From: Sedimentisphaerales bacterium
GTDB lineage: Bacteria > Planctomycetota > Phycisphaerae > Sedimentisphaerales > Anaerobacaceae
DNA: 33,452 bases
NCBI GenBank assembly: GCA_016931715.1
Contig: JAFGEF010000170.1
Span: forward strand, 1-33,452
Direction of reading: 5' to 3'
Shown: positions 13,937 through 22,878 of the stretch, piece by piece
How positions within the stretch are numbered: the first letter of the stretch is position 1
Layout: each line of letters begins with the position of its first letter
Translations under genes and position numbers: made by a program
Notes under the pieces: model-generated
What the model was told of the DNA's origin: nothing
Database searches by the model: none
The model's input: the letters and a program-made list of their open reading frames with translations, nothing else

Positions 13937-16225
13937 ATGGTAACGCCGGGTAAAAAAATAATTGAATGTATAATAACCGCTTCGATTTTTGCAGTTTGTG
14001 CCGAAGCACAAATAAGTCATATCGAAGTATCTCCTTTTTCATCCAATATTATGATACCTCAAAGCAGGGCGCGAGCATTTGCGCCCGACAGGGGGGGCAG
14101 CGTAGAAATTACCGATGTAAGCGCGCTGGTCGATATTCTGGAAAATACCGCGACTACAACAATAGAGATTCGGCTGCACAATACATCGAATCGCAGACAG
14201 GAAGCGGAACTGATTTTCCCTGTTCCTGATGGTGCAGTAGTTCGCGGCTTTGCTTATGACGGGCCGGGCAGGATGATAACAGCCCGGGTTCTCCCCAAAG
14301 AAGAGGCAAAGCGAATATACGACAGCCTCGTTTCAAAAATTCGCGATCCCGCATTAGCGGAATTCATCGGGTATAATTTGATTCGTTCAAGTGTCTTTCC
14401 GGTAGAAGCAGGCAGCCGCCAGAAAGTACGGCTGACATACGAGCATTTGCTTGAGGTCGATGGCAATCGCGTGGATTATTTCCTGCCGCGTACCGAATCG
14501 TTGGAGTATAAAGTGCCGTGGGAGATCAATATTGAGATAAGGTCCAAGCGTCCGATTTCTACTGTTTATTCGCCTACTCACAATCTAATCGGTCTCAGGA
14601 AAATCGACCTGGAAAATATGGAAGAAAAGGAAGGTCCGATTGTAATTAAAGCTCATACTGAAAAAGGAGCGAATGTTCCCGGTCCGTTCCGCCTTTCATA
14701 TCTGATGCAGGAAAACGGCGTAACTGCTTCGATGTTCGCATACCCGGATGAGAAAGTTGGTGGAGGTTATTTTCTGCTGCTTGCGGGATTGCCGATTGAT
14801 ATGCTCAATGACCAGGACACGCCTGCGATAAAAAGAGAAGTGACATTAGTCATAGATCGTTCGGGAAGCATGAATGGCGAAAAAATTGAGCAGGCTAAGG
14901 AAGCCGCCCTGCAGGTTATTTCAGGACTCAAAATGGGCGAGGCATTTAATGTTATTATCTACAGCAATGCAGTTGAAAAATTCGCAAAAAAGCCCGTGCT
15001 CAAATCAAGAGAAACTGAAGAAGCCGCTCGTGACTATATAAAAGGTATTACAGCGACCGGAGGTACGAATATTTATGATGCACTGGTAGAGTCGCTGAGC
15101 CAGGAGCCGACCGAGGACATGCTCCCGATAGTTTTATTTCTTACTGACGGCCTGCCCACAATAGGCCAGACTTCCGAACTTGTCATTCGCGAAGTCATTA
15201 CAAAATCAAATCCTTATAAAAGGCGAGTGTTCACTTTTGGCGTGGGTCTCGATGTCAATGCTCCTTTGCTGGAGAAGATTGCAATCGAGTCGAGGGCAAA
15301 AGCTGAGTTTGTTTTGCCGAAAGAAGATGTCGAGGTAAAAATAAGCAAAGTATTTAACAGGCTGACAGGCCCGATTCTTGCCGATCCTGAACTTGATGTT
15401 ATCGATGCAGATGGCGGCTACGCAATGGGAAGGACTCGTGACATTATTCCCAACAAGCTGCCCGACATGTTCGAGGGGGACCAGCTTATCCTGCTCGGCC
15501 AGTATGTCGGCAAGAAACCTGTTACATTCAAACTCAGCGGAAATTACCTCGGAAAAGAAAAATCATTTAAGTTCGAATTCAGTTTCGATAAAGCAAATGT
15601 GAAAAACGGTTTTGTGCCGCGTTTGTGGGCGAGCCGGAAAATCGCAGAGCTTATTGACGAGGTTCGCCAGTTGGGCGCTGACTCGAATATGGACAGGAAT
15701 AATCCGAAAGTAAAAGAGCTTGTAGATGAGATTGTTCGCTTGTCCACCGAATTCGGAATACTGACCGAATATACGGCGTTCCTCGCGAGAGAAGGCACAG
15801 ACCTCGGACGAAGGTCAGATATAATGCGTGATGCAGAAGTGTTGTTTGAGAGCCGTGCAATGTCAGGCCGCACAGGCATGGGAGGTCTCAATCAGAGTTT
15901 CAATATGGGCGCCCAGAGAGAACAAAAAACTCTGAACATGGACAATTCATATGTAAACGAGAATTTCGATCGTGTTTCGATTACAACTGTCCAGCAGATA
16001 AACGATATGGCATATTACTTCAAGGGAAATCGCTGGGTGGACAGCAGGCTTGTCGAGAAAGAATCTCAGATTCAGCCAAAAAGGACAATAGAAATCGGCT
16101 CGGATGAATACCTCGAACTTGCCAGGAAACTGGCGAGCCAGAATCGGCAGGGCAGTATAGCTCTTCGCGGCGATGTTCTTCTGATGGTCGATAATGAGCC
16201 GGTACTTATTAAAAACTCAAACTAA
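13937..16225 (+). CDS. Secreted VIT- and VWA-domain protein
   Basis: Predicted exported protein of 762 aa. A signal peptide (about 1-25, ending CAEAQ) is followed by a VIT domain (about 45-190, with TTTIEIRLHNTSNRRQEAEL and RSSVFPVEAGSRQKVRLTYE). Then comes a VWA domain with a full metal-ion adhesion site: DRSGS at about 307-311, the Thr in TGGTN at about 374-378 and the Asp in LTDGLPT at about 404. C-terminal to it is a helical and beta tail with no LPXTG or membrane anchor. VIT+VWA architectures resemble inter-alpha-trypsin-inhibitor heavy chains and bacterial surface or stress proteins. Strong ribosome site AAGGAG, 7 bases from the ATG. First of four genes bracketed by terminators. The partner or ligand is unknown. 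Confidence 0.85.
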   Translation: MVTPGKKIIECIITASIFAVCAEAQISHIEVSPFSSNIMIPQSRARAFAPDRGGSVEITDVSALVDILENTATTTIEIRLHNTSNRRQEAELIFPVPDGAVVRGFAYDGPGRMITARVLPKEEAKRIYDSLVSKIRDPALAEFIGYNLIRSSVFPVEAGSRQKVRLTYEHLLEVDGNRVDYFLPRTESLEYKVPWEINIEIRSKRPISTVYSPTHNLIGLRKIDLENMEEKEGPIVIKAHTEKGANVPGPFRLSYLMQENGVTASMFAYPDEKVGGGYFLLLAGLPIDMLNDQDTPAIKREVTLVIDRSGSMNGEKIEQAKEAALQVISGLKMGEAFNVIIYSNAVEKFAKKPVLKSRETEEAARDYIKGITATGGTNIYDALVESLSQEPTEDMLPIVLFLTDGLPTIGQTSELVIREVITKSNPYKRRVFTFGVGLDVNAPLLEKIAIESRAKAEFVLPKEDVEVKISKVFNRLTGPILADPELDVIDADGGYAMGRTRDIIPNKLPDMFEGDQLILLGQYVGKKPVTFKLSGNYLGKEKSFKFEFSFDKANVKNGFVPRLWASRKIAELIDEVRQLGADSNMDRNNPKVKELVDEIVRLSTEFGILTEYTAFLAREGTDLGRRSDIMRDAEVLFESRAMSGRTGMGGLNQSFNMGAQREQKTLNMDNSYVNENFDRVSITTVQQINDMAYYFKGNRWVDSRLVEKESQIQPKRTIEIGSDEYLELARKLASQNRQGSIALRGDVLLMVDNEPVLIKNSN

Positions 16226-16258
16226 TAAGGAGATGATTTTAATTAAAGGGACATAAAA

Positions 16259-17755
16259 ATGGAAAAACAAACAGCAATATTACACAGGAACAGAAAATTA
16301 TGGATTATTGTTTTGAGTATTTTTATTACAGGTTCTGTATTTCCAAATGGAGGACCATTTGTTGTTAAGTATCCCAGCGGAGATCCTGCGGCAAAAGGAG
16401 TGCTTGCCCGTCTTGGTCAGGACTTAAAACCTGGAATTGAAACAAATCTTAAAGTAGTTAAAGAAGAATTGAAAATTGCTTTTACGAAAGATCAGTTTCC
16501 AGTTGTACAGCCTGAAAGTTCTCCTCTTGTTAATGTCAGCGCAGAATATACAATTGAAAATCCGAGGGAAGAAGATATCGAAGTTGATTTCGGTTTTCCA
16601 ATTCTCAGAGGAATATACACAGATCCACTTTCAATGATGCCTAAACCTGAGGTGGATGTAAAGTTAGGCGGTAAAATAATCCAAAGTACTATAATTTCAA
16701 ATTCTGCAATTTATGGAATTATAAGGCAGCGAACAAGGATGACTATCCAGGAAGAGATTTTGAAAAATGAGGAACTGGGGAAACTCGTTGAGTCTGTTCG
16801 AAATGCGAAAGAAAGTAAAAAAGACGCTTCACGAAAAAAGCTGAAATCATATTTGATTGACACGATGAAATGGAGCAGTCAGGATGCGGCTCTTATGATT
16901 GAATATGCAAGTTTTGATTTCGGCAATCAAAAAAGTCAACCACCCGATCGCTTATTTATGTTATGGGGAACAGGTGATAAAGAACTTAACGAGCTTATTA
17001 ATGCTAATCTTGGTCCTTTGTCGGCTATAGGTGAACAGAAAGCAACTCAGTTTTTGGCTCGTCTGGCGGCACTTTTGAATCCAGCACAAGCTGTTGCATA
17101 CGAGGATATTTTCAACGCATGGGGAGGAGATGTCAGGGAACAATCAGTGGATTTAAATACAGGAGAAGTTCGTCGTCGTGAAATGACAGTTGCAGCTGAT
17201 ATATCGGTAAAATCACCGGAGTTTTCAGTTGCTTCTGATCCAACTATTTATGCGCGAGTGGACTATCTTGATCCCAGGGCGAAAATAACTGATACGGAAA
17301 AAGAATCATGTAAGAATATTCTGAAGAATTTACCGGTAATATTTACATTCGCGCCAATGAACATCCTTTATTATAAAGTTGTCTTTCCTGCCGGTTCAAC
17401 GCAGACTCTTACAGTGAGTTATAAACAATACGCTTATTCTGATACCCGTTCACCCGAGAGTTATCAGGTCGCATATGTTGTACATCCCGCCTCGTTCTGG
17501 AATGAGTTCGGGCCTATAAATCTTGAAGTCACTGTGCCTGAGGGAATTCGATTCAGGGCATCTGATAATGCCGGCATTCAAGAAGGTGTAGTTAAGAAAG
17601 AGTATAAAAGCAGCGGCCCAGATATATTTACAGGCATGTTAAAAAGTAAAAAAGGAGAGATTTATCTTGCTATTGACACAAAACAATGGAAAGAATTCAT
17701 TAGTCAAAAAATGCAAAGCACATTAGATAAAAACTTCCAGACTAATGCAAAATAA
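16259..17755 (+). CDS. Secreted protein of unknown family
   Basis: I do not recognise this 498-aa protein. An N-terminal hydrophobic segment (LWIIVLSIFITGSVFPNGG) looks like a signal peptide, cut near residue 30. The mature part begins NGGPFVVKYPSGDPAAKGVL, then a beta-rich region with VSAEYTIENPREEDIEVDFG (like a VIT-type or immunoglobulin-like strand pattern) and a charged helical insert (about 175-240). The C-terminal half has DISVKSPEFSV and LEVTVPEGIRFRAS, and ends in a Lys/Gln-rich helix. It lies 33 bases after the VIT/VWA gene and 17 before the next, so it belongs to the same transcript. It is probably periplasmic or outer-membrane attached. No catalytic motif is visible. Confidence 0.7.
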   Translation: MEKQTAILHRNRKLWIIVLSIFITGSVFPNGGPFVVKYPSGDPAAKGVLARLGQDLKPGIETNLKVVKEELKIAFTKDQFPVVQPESSPLVNVSAEYTIENPREEDIEVDFGFPILRGIYTDPLSMMPKPEVDVKLGGKIIQSTIISNSAIYGIIRQRTRMTIQEEILKNEELGKLVESVRNAKESKKDASRKKLKSYLIDTMKWSSQDAALMIEYASFDFGNQKSQPPDRLFMLWGTGDKELNELINANLGPLSAIGEQKATQFLARLAALLNPAQAVAYEDIFNAWGGDVREQSVDLNTGEVRRREMTVAADISVKSPEFSVASDPTIYARVDYLDPRAKITDTEKESCKNILKNLPVIFTFAPMNILYYKVVFPAGSTQTLTVSYKQYAYSDTRSPESYQVAYVVHPASFWNEFGPINLEVTVPEGIRFRASDNAGIQEGVVKKEYKSSGPDIFTGMLKSKKGEIYLAIDTKQWKEFISQKMQSTLDKNFQTNAK

Positions 17756-17772
17756 AAATGGAATAGTACAAC

Positions 17773-18975
17773 ATGGAGCGCAAAATCAATCGGAGACAGT
17801 TTCTGCGGACTTCTGCAGGTATCACAGCGATAGGAGCTATCGGGTGTGCAGAAATGATTACTGCTAATCATACTGACAGCAGACAAGTGACAAATCCGGT
17901 ACGTTACGAAGAACGCAAACTGATAATTATTCTATTTGGCGGCGGCACTCGCTCAAGTGAATCAATAGATGATCCTGAGCATCGCTATATTCTCAGACTC
18001 TGGAATGATATGGTTCCAAAAGGGACATTATTCACAAATATGCGTGTTGAGCATAAAGTGGTGCATCCTAATTCAGCCGGATCAATAATGACAGGGCACT
18101 GGGAATGGGATGATATAGAATGGACAAATCCGGTTGCTCATCCGACGATTTTTGAAATATATCGTAAAGCACGGCATACTCCGGATACAGCCGCATGGGC
18201 TTTTGTTTATGCTTCCATACTTGCAAAAACCGGCGAAAGTTCTGCCTCGGATTACGGTTTAAAATATGCCGCAAATGTAATTGAGCCTCCAACAATTCCA
18301 CGTTCTGCTGCAGAAGAGATTGATAAGAAATTAAGAGAAGCGGCTAATTCCGGCTCAACTAAAGAAGAAATAAAAACTGCTGAAAAGTGTGCAGAAATCG
18401 CGCGTTCGACAAGTCAGATTCAACTTAATGGCTTGCGTTCTGAAAAAGCCAGAGATTTTCTTAATTCCAGGTATTCTCAATGGAAACAAGATAAAAGTAC
18501 TACAAGTCACGATGTTTTTCTTGCGGATGCAGCTATTTCCTGTATGCACACTTTTGCTCCTGATGTTTTGGCGGTGGATTTCGGAGAAATTGATTGTGCG
18601 CATTATGGCTCATGGTCAAGATATGTTGAAGCTATTCACAGGACTGACGAACTGACTTGGCGAGTATGGCAGGCTGTGGAACAGATTGAGCAATACAAGG
18701 GCAAAACGCTGCTTTTAGTATTACCAGACCATGGACGAGAACTGGACCACAAAGATCAATTGGGTTTCATACATCATAGCAACTTTTATAATAACGAAGG
18801 TGCAGATGAAGGCTGCCGACGTGTATGGATGCTCGCTCTTGGCGCAGGGGTAAAATCTGGTTTGCAAATTGATAAACCAGTACCTATTACTACAGCAGCA
18901 GCTACTGGTCTTGAATATCTTGGTCTTAACAAATCAAGCGGGGCTGAAAAATCTGTTTTGAATCTTATTACATAA
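17773..18975 (+). CDS. Tat/lipobox protein, alkaline-phosphatase superfamily-like
   Basis: Predicted 400-aa exported metalloenzyme-like protein. It opens MERKINRRQFLRTSAGITAI, a twin-arginine motif, and a Cys in AIGCAEM could be lipidated. The body follows the alkaline phosphatase/sulfatase layout: a first metal segment IIILFGGGTRSS, a nucleophile-type segment HPNSAGSIMTGH (Ser/Thr near residues 101-107), a second metal segment DFGEIDCAHYG (about 269-279) and VLPDHGRELDHKDQLGF (Asp319-His320), then HHSNF. The usual DG at the first site is FGGG here, so the metal set may be altered. Third gene of the VWA block. The substrate is unknown; DUF1501 is a less likely alternative. Confidence 0.65.
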   Translation: MERKINRRQFLRTSAGITAIGAIGCAEMITANHTDSRQVTNPVRYEERKLIIILFGGGTRSSESIDDPEHRYILRLWNDMVPKGTLFTNMRVEHKVVHPNSAGSIMTGHWEWDDIEWTNPVAHPTIFEIYRKARHTPDTAAWAFVYASILAKTGESSASDYGLKYAANVIEPPTIPRSAAEEIDKKLREAANSGSTKEEIKTAEKCAEIARSTSQIQLNGLRSEKARDFLNSRYSQWKQDKSTTSHDVFLADAAISCMHTFAPDVLAVDFGEIDCAHYGSWSRYVEAIHRTDELTWRVWQAVEQIEQYKGKTLLLVLPDHGRELDHKDQLGFIHHSNFYNNEGADEGCRRVWMLALGAGVKSGLQIDKPVPITTAAATGLEYLGLNKSSGAEKSVLNLIT

Positions 18976-19038
18976 ATTAATATAGTGACGTGAAAAGTAA
19001 AAAATATTGGAAACTGTTTATTGTAAGGGAGACATAAA

Positions 19039-20307
19039 ATGAAAACAAAAATTGTATTATTTATTATGCTGGCGGTAACAGGTCTGGCCGTATGTTCGGA
19101 GCAGGCTGATACAGTCGAGCATGTCGCGGTAGTTGAAATTTCTTCATCTTCTGCGCCATCACCTGCCATAGTTCAGGCAATAAAACCAGCCAAGCCGCTC
19201 GTGCAGATGGCAATTCTGCTTGATACGAGCAGCAGTATGGAGGGTCTTATCGAACAGGCAAAAACCGAGTTGTGGTCAATTGTAAACGAGTTCATTTTTG
19301 CCAAAAGGAACGGTATGGAGCCAGAACTTCAGGTTGCTCTATACGAATACGGCAAAAGCTCACTTGACAGTAAAGACGGCTATATCAGGCAGATAGTCCC
19401 ATTCTTAACAGACCTTGATAAAATCTCCGAAGAGCTATTTGCGTTAAAAACCAATGGCGGCCAGGAATATTGCGGCTGGGTAATTCAGGAAGCAGCGAAG
19501 TCGCTCAAATGGAGCGATTCATTCAATGATTTAAAAGTGATTTTTATCGCAGGCAACGAACCTTTTACACAGGGACAAGTCGATTATAATAAAGCCTGCA
19601 AGGAAGCAATCGCAAAGGGTATCATCGTTAATACAATCCATTGCGGCACCGAAAGCGAAGGTATCAACGGTCATTGGAAAGACGGTGCTGTTTTAGCTGA
19701 TGGAAGCTTTCTCAATATCGACCAGAATCGAAAAGTTGCGCGAATCAATGCTCCACAGGACAAGGAGATAGCTGAACTGAGTATTAAGCTTAATGGTACA
19801 TATATCGCATATGGCGGTATGGGAGGAATGGGATTTGGAAACCAGGCACTGCAGGACAAAAACGCCGCTTCTATCTCACATGAATCTGCTGTCCAGAGGT
19901 CCGTGACAAAATCATCTTTTAACTACAGGAACAGCGAATGGGACCTCGTTGATGCTCTCAAAGACAATAAAGTGAATTTAGAGAGCATGAAGGAAGATGA
20001 GCTTCCTGAGAATATGCAGAAGATGACTGTTGAAGAAAGAAAGGCTTATGCCGATGCCAAGGCGACAGAGCGAGTTACCATTCAAAAGAGGATACAGGAG
20101 CTGAATATCCAGCGAGAAGCTTTTATAAAGACTGAAATGCAGAAACAGGCTGCCAGCCAGACTGCTTCAGGCGGCGTGGGAAACAGGGGTTCTCTTGGCT
20201 CGGCAGTGACCAGTACAGTGCGACAGCAGGCAATGCGGAAGAACTTCTCGTTCGAGCAGCCCGTCGTGACACCACCGGGCGGCCAGGGAGCAGGAAGTTC
20301 AAATTAA
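19039..20307 (+). CDS. Secreted VWA-domain protein
   Basis: Predicted 422-aa exported protein. Signal peptide about 1-21 (IVLFIMLAVTGLAVCSEQAD), with Cys20 followed by SEQ rather than a perfect lipobox. A VWA domain spans about 56-250, with the adhesion-site motif DTSSS at about 62-66, followed by LQVALYEYGKSS, then NGGQEYCGW and VIFIAGNEPFT in place of the usual TDG. So one metal-site Asp is replaced by Gly-Asn. A Gly/Met-rich stretch (YGGMGGMGFGN) leads into a charged helical segment (about 300-375) with Glu/Lys repeats and a Gly/Ser tail. It is the last gene of the block, 63 bases after the AP-like gene, with GGGAGA as ribosome site. A strong terminator follows. Confidence 0.82.
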   Translation: MKTKIVLFIMLAVTGLAVCSEQADTVEHVAVVEISSSSAPSPAIVQAIKPAKPLVQMAILLDTSSSMEGLIEQAKTELWSIVNEFIFAKRNGMEPELQVALYEYGKSSLDSKDGYIRQIVPFLTDLDKISEELFALKTNGGQEYCGWVIQEAAKSLKWSDSFNDLKVIFIAGNEPFTQGQVDYNKACKEAIAKGIIVNTIHCGTESEGINGHWKDGAVLADGSFLNIDQNRKVARINAPQDKEIAELSIKLNGTYIAYGGMGGMGFGNQALQDKNAASISHESAVQRSVTKSSFNYRNSEWDLVDALKDNKVNLESMKEDELPENMQKMTVEERKAYADAKATERVTIQKRIQELNIQREAFIKTEMQKQAASQTASGGVGNRGSLGSAVTSTVRQQAMRKNFSFEQPVVTPPGGQGAGSSN

Positions 20308-20328
20308 TTCTGAAAAGCTGTGCAATTT

Positions 20329-20381
20329 GGAAGTAAGCTGATTTCGAGATAGGCGGAGTATTGGCTTACTTCCTTTTATTT
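20329..20381 (+). terminator. Intrinsic terminator of the VWA block
   Basis: GGAAGTAAGC (20329-20338) pairs perfectly with GCTTACTTCC (20364-20373) across a 25-nt loop, followed by TTTTATTT. It stands between convergent genes and mainly stops the plus-strand operon. Confidence 0.8.
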
Positions 20382-20411
20382 GTATTTGAAATCGATTTGC
20401 CAAATTTCAAG

Positions 20412-21782
20412 TTAACGAGTTTCGTAATCGATATATTTTCGTCTTTGCTCTATACATTTATAAGCCGGACGGATAATTTTTCCGTTATTCACTAATTCTT
20501 CCATACGATGTGCGCACCAGCCTGCAATTCGTGCAATTGCGAACAGCGGCGTGAAAAGTTCCTCGGGGATGCCAATCATCTGGTACGCGAAACCGGAGTA
20601 GAAATCGACATTAGCGCTGACTCCCTTATAGATTTTCTTTTCTTTTGCAATTACCTGCGGAGCTAATCGCTCGATTTTTTCAAGCAGTTCGAATTCATCC
20701 CGTTTGCCTTTTGCATCCGATAATTTTTTGACATAATCTTTAAATATTACCGCTCGCGGGTCGGAAATTGAATATACCGCATGTCCAATTCCATAGATTA
20801 AGCCGGATTTGTCGAATGCCTGCTTATTCAGCAATTTCGACAAATACTCCGCTATCATCTTTTCATCTTTCCAATCCGGCACATTTTCTTTGATATCAGC
20901 CAGCATTTTTACAACTTTTATGTTTGCACCGCCGTGACGAGGTCCTTTTAATGAGCCGAGAGCGGCTGCAATGGTAGAATATGTATCAGTACCTGAAGAA
21001 GTAACGACATGCGTAGTGAAAGACGAATTATTGCCGCCGCCATGTTCGGCGTGCAGAACCAGAGCCATATCGAGAAGTTCCGCCTCAAGGCGCGTGTATG
21101 CATTATCCGGACGGAGCATGTGCAGAATGTTCTCGGCGATACTCAATGCCGGATTCGGAGAATGGATAATCAGGCTCTGATTGCCGTGATAGTGTGCATA
21201 TGCCTGATAGCCGTAGATTGCCAAAAGCGGAAACTGTGCAATAAGCTGCAAACTCTGACGCAATACATTTGGGATTGATATATCATCGGGCGATTCGTCA
21301 TAGCTGTATAGTACCAGGACGGTGCGGGCAAGAACATTCATCATATCTTTGCTCGGCGATTTTAGAATCATATCGCGAGTGAAGTTTTCAGGAAGCTTTC
21401 TGTATCCTGCGAGAACAGACTCGAAGACCTGTAATTGGGGCTTTGTAGGTAATTCGCCAAGCAGGAGCAAATAACATGTTTCTTCGAAACCAAAACGTCC
21501 GTCCTTCTGGAATCCATTGATAAGGTCTGTAATATCTATTCCCCGATACATCAGTTTTCCGGGAACAGGAATCATTTCAAATTCATCCATGATATATGAA
21601 TGTACTTCGCCTATTCTCGTAAGTCCGGCTAATACGCCTTTGCCGCTTATATCACGCAATCCTCTTTTTACTTCGTATTTTACATATAAATCGGGATCAA
21701 CCAGATTGTATTGTTTGATTTTTGCAGTCCAATCGGCGATGTTTTGTTCCTGGGATTGTTGTGCCTGAGGGTTCTCTGTCAT
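20412..21782 (-). CDS. gltA: Citrate synthase (clostridial-style)
   Basis: Condenses acetyl-CoA with oxaloacetate to citrate. 456 aa from the preferred start. Catalytic residues are present: His247 in HAEHGGGNNSSF, His283 in GPRHGGAN and Asp393 in VSANVDFYSG; GIGHAVYSISDPRA (His334) lies between. An N-terminal part of about 40 residues with NLVDPDLYVKYEVKRGLRD is typical of citrate synthases in clostridia and some anaerobes, not of the E. coli hexamer. I chose ATG 21782 (AAAGGG, 6 bases ahead) over 21839, which has no ribosome site. Monocistronic, flanked by convergent and divergent genes. A 2-methylcitrate synthase is possible but less likely. Confidence 0.9.
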   Translation of the reverse strand: MTENPQAQQSQEQNIADWTAKIKQYNLVDPDLYVKYEVKRGLRDISGKGVLAGLTRIGEVHSYIMDEFEMIPVPGKLMYRGIDITDLINGFQKDGRFGFEETCYLLLLGELPTKPQLQVFESVLAGYRKLPENFTRDMILKSPSKDMMNVLARTVLVLYSYDESPDDISIPNVLRQSLQLIAQFPLLAIYGYQAYAHYHGNQSLIIHSPNPALSIAENILHMLRPDNAYTRLEAELLDMALVLHAEHGGGNNSSFTTHVVTSSGTDTYSTIAAALGSLKGPRHGGANIKVVKMLADIKENVPDWKDEKMIAEYLSKLLNKQAFDKSGLIYGIGHAVYSISDPRAVIFKDYVKKLSDAKGKRDEFELLEKIERLAPQVIAKEKKIYKGVSANVDFYSGFAYQMIGIPEELFTPLFAIARIAGWCAHRMEELVNNGKIIRPAYKCIEQRRKYIDYETR

Positions 21783-21885
21783 TGTTTGCCCTTTCTGTTC
21801 ACCTATATTATTCTGTATAACGTCGGGCAATTTTACCATTTCTGAAGGAAAAATGCCATTGTTAAAATAAGTTCGCAGAAAAAAT

Positions 21886-21891
21886 ATTATA
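21886..21891 (-). promoter_or_regulatory. Candidate -10 box for citrate synthase
   Basis: On the minus strand this reads TATAAT, about 100 bases before the start at 21782. The -35 position 17 bp further up (tccggt) is poor, so confidence is low. Confidence 0.3.
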
Positions 21892-21985
21892 AAAAACCAG
21901 GCTTGCTTACCGGATTAATAATAGTTATCCTGAAGAATTGTGAATGATTATATGATTTAATTGAGTATGATTTATAAAGTCTGTT

Positions 21986-22429
21986 ATGAAAAAAACATCA
22001 TGGTATATTGCAGGTCTTCATTTCGAATGTCTTGAATGCGGCCGCTGCTGTTCCGGACCCGAAGAGGGATATATCTGGATAACAAGGCCGGAGATTGAGC
22101 TGGCTGCGGAATTTTTGAAGATTCCAGCAGGACAATTCCGAAAACAATATTTGAAACGAGTTGGTTTGCGAACTTCGATAATCGAGCATAGTGTTACTAA
22201 AGACTGTATATTCCTTCGTCAGGTTAAAGGTAACAAGCAATGTATAATTTATCCTGTCAGGCCTAACCAGTGCAGGACATGGCCTTTCTGGGCGAGTAAT
22301 TTGGAAAATCCGGGTTCATGGAATGAAACTGCACAAAGATGTCCCGGAATAAATCGCGGAAAGTATTACGGCTTCGAGAACATTCAGGAAATCAAAAAAA
22401 AGCACAAATGGTGGAAAGACAAAAAATAA
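21986..22429 (+). CDS. CxxCxxCC-type (YkgJ family) protein 1
   Basis: A 147-aa protein with a cysteine cluster CLECGRCC (Cys15, 18, 21, 22) near the N-terminus, and later Cys in DCIFL, CIIYPVRPNQCRTWPF and CPGI. This matches the putative zinc- or iron-binding YkgJ/UPF0153 family (PF03692), whose biochemical role is poorly defined. Overlaps the next gene of the same family by 22 bases. Start ATG has no strong ribosome site. Proposed metal binding only; no partner is evident. Confidence 0.8.
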   Translation: MKKTSWYIAGLHFECLECGRCCSGPEEGYIWITRPEIELAAEFLKIPAGQFRKQYLKRVGLRTSIIEHSVTKDCIFLRQVKGNKQCIIYPVRPNQCRTWPFWASNLENPGSWNETAQRCPGINRGKYYGFENIQEIKKKHKWWKDKK

Positions 22430-22851
22430 ACGAAAAACTCCTTTTGGAAGTCAGGGAAATTTACGACTGGCTTGATTTGCAGATTGCTGAAAAATTGTCA
22501 GGCAAGTGTGATACCTGCGGCAAATGCTGTGACTTCGCTGCTTACGACCATCGTCTATATGTCACCATCCCTGAGATAAGTTATTTGACTGAAAATCTTA
22601 ATGGCGATTCGCTCAAGCCTATGCCAACAGGACGATGTCCTTATAATATGGAAGGGAAATGTACTGTTTATCAGTATCGTTTTTCAGGATGCAGGATTTT
22701 TAATTGCAAAGCAAACCCGGATATACAGAGTGAATTGAGCGAGTCTGTTCTGAAAAAATTAAAAGCACTTTGCGAAAAATACAATATCCCTTATCGCTAT
22801 ATGGATTTGGCTTTGGCTTTGAATAAACATACAGATACAAAACAAACTTGA
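22408..22851 (+). CDS. CxxCxxCC-type (YkgJ family) protein 2
   Basis: A 147-aa relative of the preceding gene: CDTCGKCC (Cys34, 37, 40, 41), then CPYNMEGKCTVYQYRFSGCR and NCKANPD. The cysteine layout CxxCxxCC ... C ... C ... C is that of the same family, with about 20 more residues before the cluster. I start it at the ATG at 22408, inside the end of the first gene. A longer frame opening at 22339 would add a basic stretch that simply translates the upstream gene out of frame. Probably translationally coupled. Confidence 0.78.
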   Translation: MVERQKINEKLLLEVREIYDWLDLQIAEKLSGKCDTCGKCCDFAAYDHRLYVTIPEISYLTENLNGDSLKPMPTGRCPYNMEGKCTVYQYRFSGCRIFNCKANPDIQSELSESVLKKLKALCEKYNIPYRYMDLALALNKHTDTKQT

Positions 22852-22878
22852 AATACTGATTAATCGAATCAAACTGTT

